A stretch of 21,674 nucleotides of DNA from Bacteroidales bacterium UBA1205. Its GTDB lineage: Bacteria; Bacteroidota; Bacteroidia; Bacteroidales; WCHB1-69. How positions within the stretch are numbered: position 1 is the stretch's first letter; every line of letters starts with the position of its first letter. The stretch spans positions 1 to 21,674 of the forward strand of contig DBXT01000002.1 of the NCBI GenBank assembly GCA_002309615.1. Reading direction: 5' to 3'. Below the pieces are notes generated by a model that saw only the letters and a program-made list of their open reading frames with translations, made no database searches and was not told where the DNA came from. The translations under genes were made by a program, and so were the position numbers. This document shows positions 7,023 to 15,905 of this stretch, in pieces.

Positions 7023-8543
7023 ATGAAACGAATAGTATTAATATGTGTATTGGCAATGGCTACCCGTACTTTATGCGGGCAGACTGTTAATGTGTTAAAA
7101 GAAAATATTACAATATCTTATATGGCTAGCTTTATTGCAGAAGGGCAATTGGAGAGTTCAGACAATCACCTTTATATCTATCATCCCGGTTTTGCAGGAT
7201 TTAACCCCGACAAGATGCTTGATGATAAAATGTTTGTGATAGACAAAGACGAATTAAGCATTTCGGAAATTCAATGTCAGCATTATGGTACCTACTCTTA
7301 TGTTAACATGTATGAGGATGAGAATAATATATATATATTGTATAGCGAATGGCTGAAAAAAACAAAGACCTACTCGCTGTATTTGGGTACTATAGACAAG
7401 CGTGAAAAGGAGGTGGAAGCCAATTCGGAAAAAATATTCTCCATGACGGCGGAAAAGCGTGACGGTATTTATCTTTACCATTCGGTGTCTCCGGACAAAA
7501 AGAAGATAGCTTTTGCTGTGGTAGTGGCTTCAAAGAAAGACAATTTTAAAGGGTCTATGGCCAAATGTTATGGAGAAGGAGGAGAGCAATTGTGGGAAAA
7601 AGTATTGAATTTTGATATTTCCGATAACACGTTTTCTATTTTGGATTTTGCACTTGACAATAATGCAACCGCTTATGCGGCGGTAGTGTCATACAGCGAT
7701 GTTACCAGAACTTCACGCAATAACGAAACCCTTCAGTTTGTTGTGATTAATGCCGATGACGAACGTTCTTATGAAGAAAGAATCAAATTCGGGTATTTGT
7801 CGTCCTCCAAGTTGAAGGTGACCAAAGACGGAAATGTTGTTTTAGGTGGTTTCTATTCTGAAAATTTATCCCTAAATGAGGCAGGTACCTATTGGGCTAA
7901 ATTTGATGTACAACGTAATGATTTTACTACAGACAACCTACAGTTCCCTAACGATTATTATGAAGCGGATTTCATGTTCGGACAGCCTTCACCGCGTAAT
8001 TATTCCACCAAAGCCCAATATATTATGGAATATGATGATGGCAATTTGGTATTGCTTGGTGAGATGAGAGCGGTTATTTGTTATGTTGATAACAAAGGAG
8101 GAACTACCTATCGTTACTTTGCCCGTAATATTCCTGTTGTACATGTTGATGCTACCGGTAAAATTAATGATTTTTCCGTTGTTAAGAAAACCCAAATGGC
8201 ATCTTCAAGCGCCCCTGCAGGCACTCTTTTTCTGCGTTCCTTCGGATTTTCTTACGAACCTCTGATGCATAATAACAAACTCTATATATTCTTTAATGAT
8301 GCAGTGGCCAATTACACAGGCAAAACAAGTGTTTCATGCAAACCCTCTATTTCCCCTAAACAAGCTTCGGTATGTGCTGTTTATGAACAACGCGAGTATG
8401 TCGGAACCAAATTAATCATGAACGGAAAAGAGACAAAATACCGTTTGATTTATCCGTTGCTTATGGACAATGATTATGTGCTGGGTATTGTGTCCAACAA
8501 GAAAAACAAAGGTGAAATCGGCAAGATAGACTATACCTTTTAA
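7023..8543 (+). CDS. Secreted protein of unknown function (506 aa)
   Basis: I recognise no family. The protein has a Sec signal peptide (MKR, hydrophobic core, then TLCGQ, cleavage near residue 19-20) and a mature part of about 485 residues with no further membrane helix. The body shows many short alternating hydrophobic strands and recurring phrases such as DNHLYIYH, ENNIYILYSEW, KDGNVVLGGFYSE and DDGNLVLLGEM. This pattern is typical of beta-propeller-like or other all-beta proteins, but that is inference. The frame is open back to 6978, yet the ATG at 7023 is chosen because it begins the signal peptide. It is first in a three-gene unit, 9 nt before the M48 peptidase gene, so its product may act with the protease in the periplasm or at the outer membrane. 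Confidence 0.8.
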   Translation: MKRIVLICVLAMATRTLCGQTVNVLKENITISYMASFIAEGQLESSDNHLYIYHPGFAGFNPDKMLDDKMFVIDKDELSISEIQCQHYGTYSYVNMYEDENNIYILYSEWLKKTKTYSLYLGTIDKREKEVEANSEKIFSMTAEKRDGIYLYHSVSPDKKKIAFAVVVASKKDNFKGSMAKCYGEGGEQLWEKVLNFDISDNTFSILDFALDNNATAYAAVVSYSDVTRTSRNNETLQFVVINADDERSYEERIKFGYLSSSKLKVTKDGNVVLGGFYSENLSLNEAGTYWAKFDVQRNDFTTDNLQFPNDYYEADFMFGQPSPRNYSTKAQYIMEYDDGNLVLLGEMRAVICYVDNKGGTTYRYFARNIPVVHVDATGKINDFSVVKKTQMASSSAPAGTLFLRSFGFSYEPLMHNNKLYIFFNDAVANYTGKTSVSCKPSISPKQASVCAVYEQREYVGTKLIMNGKETKYRLIYPLLMDNDYVLGIVSNKKNKGEIGKIDYTF

Positions 8544-8552
8544 GCAAGTGTT

Positions 8553-10643
8553 ATGAAACATCGGTCAGCTTTTCTCATCTTTTTGTTGTGGATGGGTATA
8601 TCCTCAGCTTTGTCGGCTCAGTCCGCTTTAAATCATCCGGTGTCTCAAGGTGATTTTCCTCCTGTGTTGGCGGAAGTGCTCAATACACCGCAATCCTCCG
8701 GAAATTATAATGCGATGTTGGAGCAATGGGTAAAAGAAGGCCGCATTCTTTATGGAACATCACTGAACGAATATGTGGATGCCATAGTAGATAATTTGCT
8801 TGTCAACCATCCTCAGCTTGCCGAACAGATTCATTGTTTTGTGGCTTTATCGGCAGATGTAAACGCTTATGCCTTTCAAAACGGGATTATCATTGTTAAT
8901 ATCGGATTGATTGCCCAAGTGAGCAACGAAGCGGAATTGGCCTTTGTGCTTTCGCACGAAATAGCCCATATTTCCGAACACCATAAGCATATGGTTGTCA
9001 AACGCTCCAATAAGGACAATTATATAGCCCGATATTTAAAATATCACCAATATTCCCGCGAACATGAAAACGAAGCGGATAGTGTCGGTCTGATGAAATT
9101 TTATATCCATACGGCATATAGTTATGATATATTGGATGGTGTATATGATGTGCTTAAATATGCAACGCTGCCTTTTGACAACATTCCTTATCCGAGAACA
9201 GAGGTGGAGACCGATTTTTATCATTTTCCCGACAACTATTTTCTTACCAATGTCAATCCTATTTCAGACCTTTCCGGTGTTACGGATACCTTGTCCACCC
9301 ATCCTAATTTAGAAAAACGCAGAGCCGTTGCCAAAGCCTTGGTAGCATCTTTCCCTAATGCAGATCGCAAGCGATTCATACAATCAGAAGAACTGTTTAA
9401 AGAGATGAACAAGCAGGCCAAGTTGATATGTGTGGATATTTTTCTGCAAGAACACCGATATGACAAGGCGTTGTATAATAGTTTTGTTTTAAAGCACCAA
9501 TATCCCGACGAGGCTTTTTTGGATAAAGCGGAAGTGGCCTCCTTTTATGGTGGTTCCAAGCACAGACTCAATTCCTCGTCCGGAGTGGCTTACAAACCCT
9601 ATCGCGATGTGGAGGGAGAAATGCAGCAGGTGAGCTATTTCTTTAGCAAGCTGACCCGCAATGAGTGGTCGGTGCTGGCATTGCGTAAGGCATGGCAGAC
9701 ACACCTGAAATATCCACAAGACAACTATTATCAAATGGTAGTCAATGATATCATGACCGATATATTTGTCACCGAGAAGATGCAATACAACGACTTTTGC
9801 GACTATCCTCAAAATGTTGTAATAGAGGATATACAAAATATTCAGCCGGCAGATACGCTAACGTCCGCTTCCAAATACGATAGACTGAATCATGCTTCCA
9901 AAGCCAAGGTGTTGCCTAATCCGAAGTTTAAAACTGTGAATTATATGTTAGTGGATATCCACAGTGACAGCGCCTTTTTCACCATAATGAACAGTGTGGT
10001 GTCGGACGTGGTTAACGAACAAATACTGAATGCTATCTCTCAACAGGGAACGAATGACACCAAAACATTGATGCTCATACCTCCTAAAGTAAATTTCTAT
10101 AATTCTAAGAATGTGAGGAAAGAACGTGCCTCTGCACGATATGCTGAGCATCTGTTGACATTGATGGTCAGAACGGTCAAGCACTATGACATGGTACCTG
10201 TTACGGTGGGTGTTTTGTCCGACAAACAATGCAATACACAACAATATAATGAAACTGCATGTTGGCAGCGTTGGCTTAACGATTATATCAATGCCGGAGC
10301 CGTGTCTATGATTTATTATACCTCCGCCGATATGGAGGATATTATCGACGATACGGGTGTTCGCTACGTTTGTTATACGGGTGTTCGTCGTATGACCGAC
10401 AGCTATCATTCATGGAATAGATATTTATATACCCTTTCTACGCTTGCATATCCTATTATGCTTCCTTTTGCCTTGGGCACCTATGCCTGCCCCAGTTACG
10501 CTGTAGGAGCTCAATTTATGATGGCTGATATTGTAACAGGTAAAACCAAGTCTGCCAAGGCCTTGCATGATGAAACGCTAAGTGCCCGTGTGGTGTTAGA
10601 TGATTTTATTTATACTCAACTTCGTTCGTGTTTAGCTCATTAG
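8553..10643 (+). CDS. Exported M48-family zinc metallopeptidase with long unassigned C-terminal part
   Basis: The 696-aa product has a Sec signal peptide ending in LSAQ (about residue 23) and a peptidase M48 domain. It shows the zinc motif HEIAH at 135-139 and, 33 residues later, ENEAD at 172-176, which supplies the third ligand (E172) and the conserved aspartate. M48 proteins of this exported type (BepA/YfgC, LoiP) take part in envelope protein quality control. The peptidase part covers roughly residues 40-300. The remaining 350 or more residues match nothing I recognise; there is a hydrophobic stretch near 645-665 (LSTLAYPIMLPFALGTYAC). No TPR repeats like those in BepA are obvious. It follows the 7023 gene by 9 nt and precedes the next gene by 2 nt, so the three are surely one operon. 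The substrate is unknown. Confidence 0.88.
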   Translation: MKHRSAFLIFLLWMGISSALSAQSALNHPVSQGDFPPVLAEVLNTPQSSGNYNAMLEQWVKEGRILYGTSLNEYVDAIVDNLLVNHPQLAEQIHCFVALSADVNAYAFQNGIIIVNIGLIAQVSNEAELAFVLSHEIAHISEHHKHMVVKRSNKDNYIARYLKYHQYSREHENEADSVGLMKFYIHTAYSYDILDGVYDVLKYATLPFDNIPYPRTEVETDFYHFPDNYFLTNVNPISDLSGVTDTLSTHPNLEKRRAVAKALVASFPNADRKRFIQSEELFKEMNKQAKLICVDIFLQEHRYDKALYNSFVLKHQYPDEAFLDKAEVASFYGGSKHRLNSSSGVAYKPYRDVEGEMQQVSYFFSKLTRNEWSVLALRKAWQTHLKYPQDNYYQMVVNDIMTDIFVTEKMQYNDFCDYPQNVVIEDIQNIQPADTLTSASKYDRLNHASKAKVLPNPKFKTVNYMLVDIHSDSAFFTIMNSVVSDVVNEQILNAISQQGTNDTKTLMLIPPKVNFYNSKNVRKERASARYAEHLLTLMVRTVKHYDMVPVTVGVLSDKQCNTQQYNETACWQRWLNDYINAGAVSMIYYTSADMEDIIDDTGVRYVCYTGVRRMTDSYHSWNRYLYTLSTLAYPIMLPFALGTYACPSYAVGAQFMMADIVTGKTKSAKALHDETLSARVVLDDFIYTQLRSCLAH

Positions 10644-10645
10644 TT

Positions 10646-11560
10646 ATGAAAAAGATATTGATATTTTTATTGGTTGTTTGCCTAACGGATATGGCACAAG
10701 GTCAGTATTACGGACTGATGGGAAAACGAGTGATTGTTAATTTGGAGGGTTCCACATCGCCTGCCTATCTCAACCCCAATTATATTTGGCAAGCTATGTC
10801 GGCTAAATCCGGATATAGTAAAAAATATTTTTGGCTGAATATGAATTTCTTTGCTGCCCCCGGTATAGAGGTGGCTGTTTGGACAAAAGGAACGGCAGGT
10901 GTTGGTTATAACTTCATGAGCTCACCTTTTGAAGGATATCAAGATGATTTGTATTATCGCGAGAATACCTCAGAAACAGATATATATTCTGACTTTAGTA
11001 GTTATTACGGACATGTTACCGCCCACGGCTTTCATCTCTATTATAAACAATATATCGGCAACTCCAAGGCTCCTGTGGGACATTATCTGAAATTCAATTT
11101 TGATTGTTATTTCACTAAATATGTAATGGACGGGGCTCCTATGTATGAAAGGGATGATGATGGCAATTATGTGATTGACGAGCAAACAGGCAAACCTGTT
11201 ATATATAGGTACAATGCCATTCCCGACTATTTGACAGATGAAGTACCCGTTGATCAACAATTACTCTTCTATTGTCCTGACGGGAAATATGATATAGAAA
11301 ATCCCTATGCCCTTTCTACCATACGGAATGGAAAATCGGTATTACCCGGAATGAAGATAGAATATGGCTATGATTTTTGGCCGGTGAATTTTTTTAAATT
11401 GTCGTTAGGAGTCTCTATAGGTACTACTTTCGGAGGTTACAAGGGCCTTTTTAATGATTTTTTCGGCAACGGCAATACATTCCGTGCATATGCCCATACC
11501 CGTATTTTAGGCGCCTATTGGTTGCAATTCAAATTAGGAATCGGATTCTTGGCATTCTGA
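10646..11560 (+). CDS. Probable outer-membrane beta-barrel protein
   Basis: The 304-aa product carries a Sec signal peptide (MKK, hydrophobic core, then MAQGQ, cleavage near residue 19-20). It has many aromatic, alternating strands (YFWLNMNFFAAPG, YLKFNFDCYFTKY, FKLSLGVSIGTTFGGY, WLQFKLGIGFLAF). It ends in phenylalanine, as many outer-membrane barrels do. I do not recognise a named family, and barrel membership is inferred from composition. The ATG at 10646 is chosen over the in-frame upstream position because it starts the signal peptide and lies 2 nt after the M48 stop. It ends the three-gene unit and faces dpp5 tail to tail, with an inverted repeat between. Confidence 0.8.
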   Translation: MKKILIFLLVVCLTDMAQGQYYGLMGKRVIVNLEGSTSPAYLNPNYIWQAMSAKSGYSKKYFWLNMNFFAAPGIEVAVWTKGTAGVGYNFMSSPFEGYQDDLYYRENTSETDIYSDFSSYYGHVTAHGFHLYYKQYIGNSKAPVGHYLKFNFDCYFTKYVMDGAPMYERDDDGNYVIDEQTGKPVIYRYNAIPDYLTDEVPVDQQLLFYCPDGKYDIENPYALSTIRNGKSVLPGMKIEYGYDFWPVNFFKLSLGVSIGTTFGGYKGLFNDFFGNGNTFRAYAHTRILGAYWLQFKLGIGFLAF

Positions 11561-11599
11561 TATGATGCGTATCAGGGCATATATTTCGATTCGAAAATA

Positions 11600-11640
11600 A
11601 TATCCGTTTACCCGATTTTGTTAATCAGACAAACGGATAT
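11600..11640. terminator. Perfect 10-bp inverted repeat between convergent genes
   Basis: ATATCCGTTT at 11600-11609 and AAACGGATAT at 11631-11640 are exact reverse complements around a 21-nt loop, which itself contains GATT/AATC arms. The repeat lies 40 nt after the barrel gene stop and 43 nt after the dpp5 stop on the other strand. On the minus strand the stem is followed by TATTTT, on the plus strand by ATAAAATC. It is most likely a bidirectional terminator, better suited to the minus strand. Confidence 0.6.
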
Positions 11641-11682
11641 ATAAAATCATCAAGTTTTATTGTGTGGTCAGAGGTACAAATG

Positions 11683-13710
11683 TTATTGCAGCCATTGTCT
11701 GAGCCATCCCATAAACTCCCGTTGCCACAAAATGGCATTTTGCGGTTTTAATACAAAATGGGTTTCGTCAGGGAAATACAATAGTTTGCTTGGAATACCT
11801 TTTATTTGTGCTATGTTATAAGCCTGCAAACCTTCGGTGTAGGGTATGCGGAAATCGTTGCCGCCGTGTATTACCATAATAGGGGTATCCCATTTGTCCA
11901 CATAATTGTTAGGGGAGAAGGTGTAGCTATGAGGTTCGGGTTGGTTCCAGAAGGCTCCGCCTATATCATGGTTGGCAAAGAAAAGTTCATCGGTGGTGGC
12001 GTACCAACTTTTGAAATTAAACATGCCGCAGTGAGCTATAAAAGCTTTGAATCTGCCTTCGTGGTGTCCTGCCAACCAATAAACGGAAAAGCCTCCGTAG
12101 CTGGCACCTACGCATCCTAAGCGGGTTTCGTCTATATATTCTTCTTTTGCCAAATCGTCAATGGCAGACAAATAGTCTTTCATGTTTTGTCCGCCGTAGT
12201 CCAGACTTATTTGGTCGTTCCATTCTTTGCCGAATCCGGGCAAGCCTCTGCGGTTAGGGGCTATCACCACATAACCTTCCGAAGCCATCATTTGAAAATT
12301 CCAGCGATAGGAGAAAAACTGGCTCACGGGGGATTGGGGTCCTCCTTCGCAGAAAAGGATGGCAGGGTATTTTTTGTTCTTGTCGAAATTGGGGGGCAAT
12401 ATCACCCATGCCAGCATTTGTTTGCCGTCGGTAGTGGTTATCCAGCGGGGTATCACTTTTGAAGCGGACACATCCTTGAGCAATTCTTGATTGATAAACG
12501 ACAATTGTTTTTGTGTGCCTTTTTTCAAATCTATACTATAGATGTCAGCGGGCACTTCCATGGATTCGCGTGTGCCGTACAATAAGTTGTCGCTTACGCA
12601 AATGGAGGTGTAATCGTGTTGTCCGGTAGTGATTTGTTTAATGCCGCCTTTTACCATGTCAAGGGCGAATATTTGTTGTGTGCCTTTAATAACACTGATA
12701 AAATACAATGTTTTTCCGTTTTTGCTGAAAGCAAAATCGGAGGCGCTTTCACCGAATTCCGGTGCTAAATTTTTAGTGGTGCCTTTTGCCATATCATAGG
12801 CAAAAATACGTTTTAAATCCGATTCAAAGCCGTCGGTAGCCATGCTGGCCCATATCAAATACTTTCCATCGGGACTGAACAGGGGGTCAATATCATAGCC
12901 TGCATTGGGAGCAGATATGTTTTTAGTGGTTCGGGAGGCGATATTGTAAAGGTATATATCGGAATTGGTGCTGAGAGAGAATTCTTTTCCGACTTTCTTT
13001 TTGCTGGTATATACTATGTTTTCACCATCGGGGCTGAAATTCACCTCTTCCATTCCGCCGTAATTGGGAATAGGGCAGGCATAGGGTTCTCCTTCCATAA
13101 TGTCAACGGCATTTTGCATAGAAGGGTAGTCTGCTACAAATACATGACTATAACTATGGTGTGTCCAGTCATTCCAATGCCGATACATAAGGTCTTCGGC
13201 TATCAATGCATTGGCTTTGGGAAGGTCGGGATAAATATCCACCACCTCTTTCTCCATTTTCACCGAACGGGTATAGAGAATGCGGGTCATGTTATCGGCA
13301 TATTTGAAACCTTCCACGCCGCCTTTGATATGTGATAGTTGTGTTTTGTCGCTTCCATCGCTGTTGATTTCAAATATTTGCATATCACCGTCCCCGTCGG
13401 GAGCCAAGAAAGCGATTTTTTTACCATCAGGACGCCAAACAGCATCGTATTCACTTATTTCGGTGAAGGTGATTTGCTTGATATCACCTCCGTTAGCATT
13501 CATGGTATACAGGTCCCGATTGCCTTTGTTTTCTTCCACATTATATCGGGTGATGCCAAAAAGCAATGTTTTTTGGTCGGGAGAAAGGCTGATGCCGGAT
13601 AATCTGCCCAATTTCCATAACAATTCAGGAGTGTAGGTTTTAGTTTGTGCATTCATTGTACCAATTGTTAAAACGATGGCTAAAGCCATCCATATATTTT
13701 TTTTATTCAT
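11683..13710 (-). CDS. dpp5: Dipeptidyl-peptidase 5 (S9 serine peptidase)
   Basis: The enzyme removes N-terminal dipeptides from peptides in the periplasm, serving peptide nutrition. The 675-aa product matches Porphyromonas DPP5 in length and in many local stretches. It has a Sec signal peptide ending in NAQ (about residue 22), a beta-propeller with repeated SPDGK-type blades, a KDIYPDL-like segment (VDIYPDL, 157-163) and an alpha/beta-hydrolase domain from about 430. The catalytic triad is visible as S537 in GASYGG, D619 in HGGNDF and H651 in ETHF. The frame is open upstream to 13734, but the ATG at 13710 is chosen because MNKK starts a normal signal peptide. It is the last gene of the minus-strand unit, 26 nt after the dgt stop. 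I infer the name from remembered similarity to the P. gingivalis protein; acylaminoacyl peptidase is the broader alternative. Confidence 0.9.
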   Translation of the reverse strand: MNKKNIWMALAIVLTIGTMNAQTKTYTPELLWKLGRLSGISLSPDQKTLLFGITRYNVEENKGNRDLYTMNANGGDIKQITFTEISEYDAVWRPDGKKIAFLAPDGDGDMQIFEINSDGSDKTQLSHIKGGVEGFKYADNMTRILYTRSVKMEKEVVDIYPDLPKANALIAEDLMYRHWNDWTHHSYSHVFVADYPSMQNAVDIMEGEPYACPIPNYGGMEEVNFSPDGENIVYTSKKKVGKEFSLSTNSDIYLYNIASRTTKNISAPNAGYDIDPLFSPDGKYLIWASMATDGFESDLKRIFAYDMAKGTTKNLAPEFGESASDFAFSKNGKTLYFISVIKGTQQIFALDMVKGGIKQITTGQHDYTSICVSDNLLYGTRESMEVPADIYSIDLKKGTQKQLSFINQELLKDVSASKVIPRWITTTDGKQMLAWVILPPNFDKNKKYPAILFCEGGPQSPVSQFFSYRWNFQMMASEGYVVIAPNRRGLPGFGKEWNDQISLDYGGQNMKDYLSAIDDLAKEEYIDETRLGCVGASYGGFSVYWLAGHHEGRFKAFIAHCGMFNFKSWYATTDELFFANHDIGGAFWNQPEPHSYTFSPNNYVDKWDTPIMVIHGGNDFRIPYTEGLQAYNIAQIKGIPSKLLYFPDETHFVLKPQNAILWQREFMGWLRQWLQ

Positions 13711-13736
13711 CTTGTTTATTTTTGATATTGTCACAT

Positions 13737-14942
13737 TTATTCAAAGGATATGAGTTCGTGGTGTATTTCTATGGCAAAGTAATCACTCATAGACGAAATA
13801 AAGCCTATGATGGATTTTTGATAGTTGCTTTGATTGTCTAAAACGGAGTATATAACATTTTCGTTGTCTGCGTTGTAATCGGTATAGTCATCCAGCCATT
13901 TGCTAAACGAACGGATTAATTTGGGAAAACATGCTTCGTTTTCTTTCAATCCTTGTTCTGGCGTGCCGTTATGATATAAATTGTTAAGCATATGGAATAT
14001 GGAAGTGATGATCATTTGGGCATATTGTCGGTAATAACCCAATCTCGGATGAGAGTAGATGTGTTGGTAATTGAATTTTTTGATGGCGTTAATAGTTTGA
14101 AAACATGCTTCAGAAAAACATATTCCTTCTTGCGGTGAGCTGTTTTGGCACAGGTCTATGGCAAAATTATGTATAAGAGCGGTATTGCTGGCGCTGGGTA
14201 GTAAGTGACTGTAATACCGACTGCGAATATCATTTAATTCTTCCAATTGAATTTTTCCCAATATTTTCAATCGTTGGGCGTCTTCCAAATCTCTGCCCAA
14301 ATAAGAAATTTTATCGGCTATTTTTACTATGCAGGCTTCCCAAGTAAAGGGTTGGTATTGGTTGGGACGGGAAATATCGTATAGGTTGATATATTCATTA
14401 CGGGGGCGTATTCCGTTTTGGTCTACTTCTCCGCAATGGGATATAATGCCGTCTCTGACGGCATAGGTGAGGTTGAGATGAGTGTTGCTGCCGTTTTCGT
14501 TTTGCAGCATCTCTATTTTATCGGCAAAAAACAATCCGTTTCCTTCGTGCCAAAAATTTCCTTGGAAATATTGTTCTGCCAATTGGTTGAGAATTTTTTC
14601 CCCGTCATGACCAAAAGGGGCGTGCCCGATGTCATGACCTATGCCTATAGCCAATGCCAATTCGGTGTTCAGACCCAATTGTTGTGTGATGCTGTAGCTT
14701 ACCGAACATACATGTTGCACATGTTCTATGCGAGTGCACACATGGTCGTTTTGTGTGGCATGAAACACCTGTGTTTTGTGTTTCAATCGGCGGTATGCCT
14801 TGGAATGCAGAATACGATTATAGTCTCTCCAAAAATTACTGCGTATTTCGTTCTGCCGTTGTTCTATGGGTTCCAACCTTTGATTGCAGGGTTCCCATAG
14901 CTCGTTGGTTTCGGTAACAGCTTGCTGTTCAAATTTTTTCAT
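13737..14942 (-). CDS. dgt: dNTP triphosphohydrolase (dGTPase-like, HD domain)
   Basis: Members of this family hydrolyse dNTPs, classically dGTP, to the deoxynucleoside and triphosphate, which tunes nucleotide pools. The 401-aa product shows the HD-domain ligands in order: H74 in TRIEHVQHV, then H103-D104 in GHDIGHAPFGH, and a distal aspartate in KIADKISYLGRDLED (near residues 208-222). The N-terminal RSNFWRDYNRILHSKAYRRLKHKTQVF block is the family's nucleotide-binding start region. It is shorter than E. coli Dgt (about 505 aa) and closer to the 'dGTPase-like' subgroup, so the preferred nucleotide cannot be told from sequence. It begins 3 nt after the trxB stop and precedes dpp5 by 26 nt. Confidence 0.9.
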   Translation of the reverse strand: MKKFEQQAVTETNELWEPCNQRLEPIEQRQNEIRSNFWRDYNRILHSKAYRRLKHKTQVFHATQNDHVCTRIEHVQHVCSVSYSITQQLGLNTELALAIGIGHDIGHAPFGHDGEKILNQLAEQYFQGNFWHEGNGLFFADKIEMLQNENGSNTHLNLTYAVRDGIISHCGEVDQNGIRPRNEYINLYDISRPNQYQPFTWEACIVKIADKISYLGRDLEDAQRLKILGKIQLEELNDIRSRYYSHLLPSASNTALIHNFAIDLCQNSSPQEGICFSEACFQTINAIKKFNYQHIYSHPRLGYYRQYAQMIITSIFHMLNNLYHNGTPEQGLKENEACFPKLIRSFSKWLDDYTDYNADNENVIYSVLDNQSNYQKSIIGFISSMSDYFAIEIHHELISFE

Positions 14943-14945
14943 ACG

Positions 14946-15893
14946 CTATAATGCGTTTTCTTGTAGAAAATGTTCAGCGTCAATAGCGGCTCTACAGCCG
15001 CCTGCGGCGGCGGTAATAGCTTGTTTGTATTGTTTGTCTTGTACATCTCCGGCGGCAAACACTCCCGGTATGTTGGTGTGCGAACTGCCCGGACGGGTGA
15101 CTATATATCCTTCGTTGTCTAATTCCACCTGCCCTTTAAATACGTCAGTATTAGGGTGATGACCTATGGCTATGAACACTCCGTCCACATTGAGGGTGCT
15201 GATGTCGGCGGTTTTGGTGTTTTGTATTTTTAAGCCTGTTACCGCTTTGTTGAATTTACTTTCTTGACCGATGATTTCTATAGGAACACTATTCCACACC
15301 ATTTCAATATTAGCGGTATTGAACACTCTTTGTTGCATCACTTTGCTGGCTCGTAATTCATCACGACGATGCACCAAATACACTTTCCTGCACAATTTTG
15401 CCAAATAAGAGGCTTCTTCTGTGGCGGTATCGCCACCGCCTATCACCGCTACATCTTTGTTTTTATAGAAAAAACCGTCACAAGTGGCGCATGCGGAAAC
15501 GCCATAGCCGTTGAATTTTTTTTCGGATTCCAATCCCAACCAGCGGGCAGAGGCTCCTGTGGCGATAATAACGGTATCGGCATGTATGATATTGTCATTG
15601 TCATCGATGCAGGTGAACGGTCGGACTGAAAAATCCGCTTTCACAATTTCCCCGTTACGCATTTCCGTGCCAAAACGTAACGCTTGTTGGCGTATGTCAT
15701 CCATCATGGCTACACCGTGTATTCCTTGCGGATAACCGGGGAAGTTTTCCACTTCGGTGGTGATAGTAAGCTGACCTCCTACTTGTATGCCTTCGTATAA
15801 CAAGGGGTGCATGTCAAAACGGGAAGCATATATGGCAGCGGTGTATCCGGCAGGGCCGGAACCAATGATTAAGCATTTGGTATTGTATTCCAT
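14946..15893 (-). CDS. trxB: Thioredoxin-disulfide reductase
   Basis: TrxB is a cytoplasmic flavoenzyme that uses NADPH to reduce thioredoxin. The 315-aa product has the FAD-binding GSGPAG at 11-16, the redox-active CATC at 135-138 (in SACATCDG) and the NADPH-binding GGGDTATEE at 152-160 with HRRDELRA after it. The C-terminal FAD motif is FAAGDVQDKQYKQA. Length and motif order are typical of the low-molecular-weight enzyme. It starts 12 nt after the DUF4290 gene stop and ends 3 nt before dgt, so it belongs to the minus-strand unit. No separate promoter is visible. Confidence 0.96.
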   Translation of the reverse strand: MEYNTKCLIIGSGPAGYTAAIYASRFDMHPLLYEGIQVGGQLTITTEVENFPGYPQGIHGVAMMDDIRQQALRFGTEMRNGEIVKADFSVRPFTCIDDNDNIIHADTVIIATGASARWLGLESEKKFNGYGVSACATCDGFFYKNKDVAVIGGGDTATEEASYLAKLCRKVYLVHRRDELRASKVMQQRVFNTANIEMVWNSVPIEIIGQESKFNKAVTGLKIQNTKTADISTLNVDGVFIAIGHHPNTDVFKGQVELDNEGYIVTRPGSSHTNIPGVFAAGDVQDKQYKQAITAAAGGCRAAIDAEHFLQENAL

Positions 15894-15905
15894 AATAAGA
15901 AAAAT

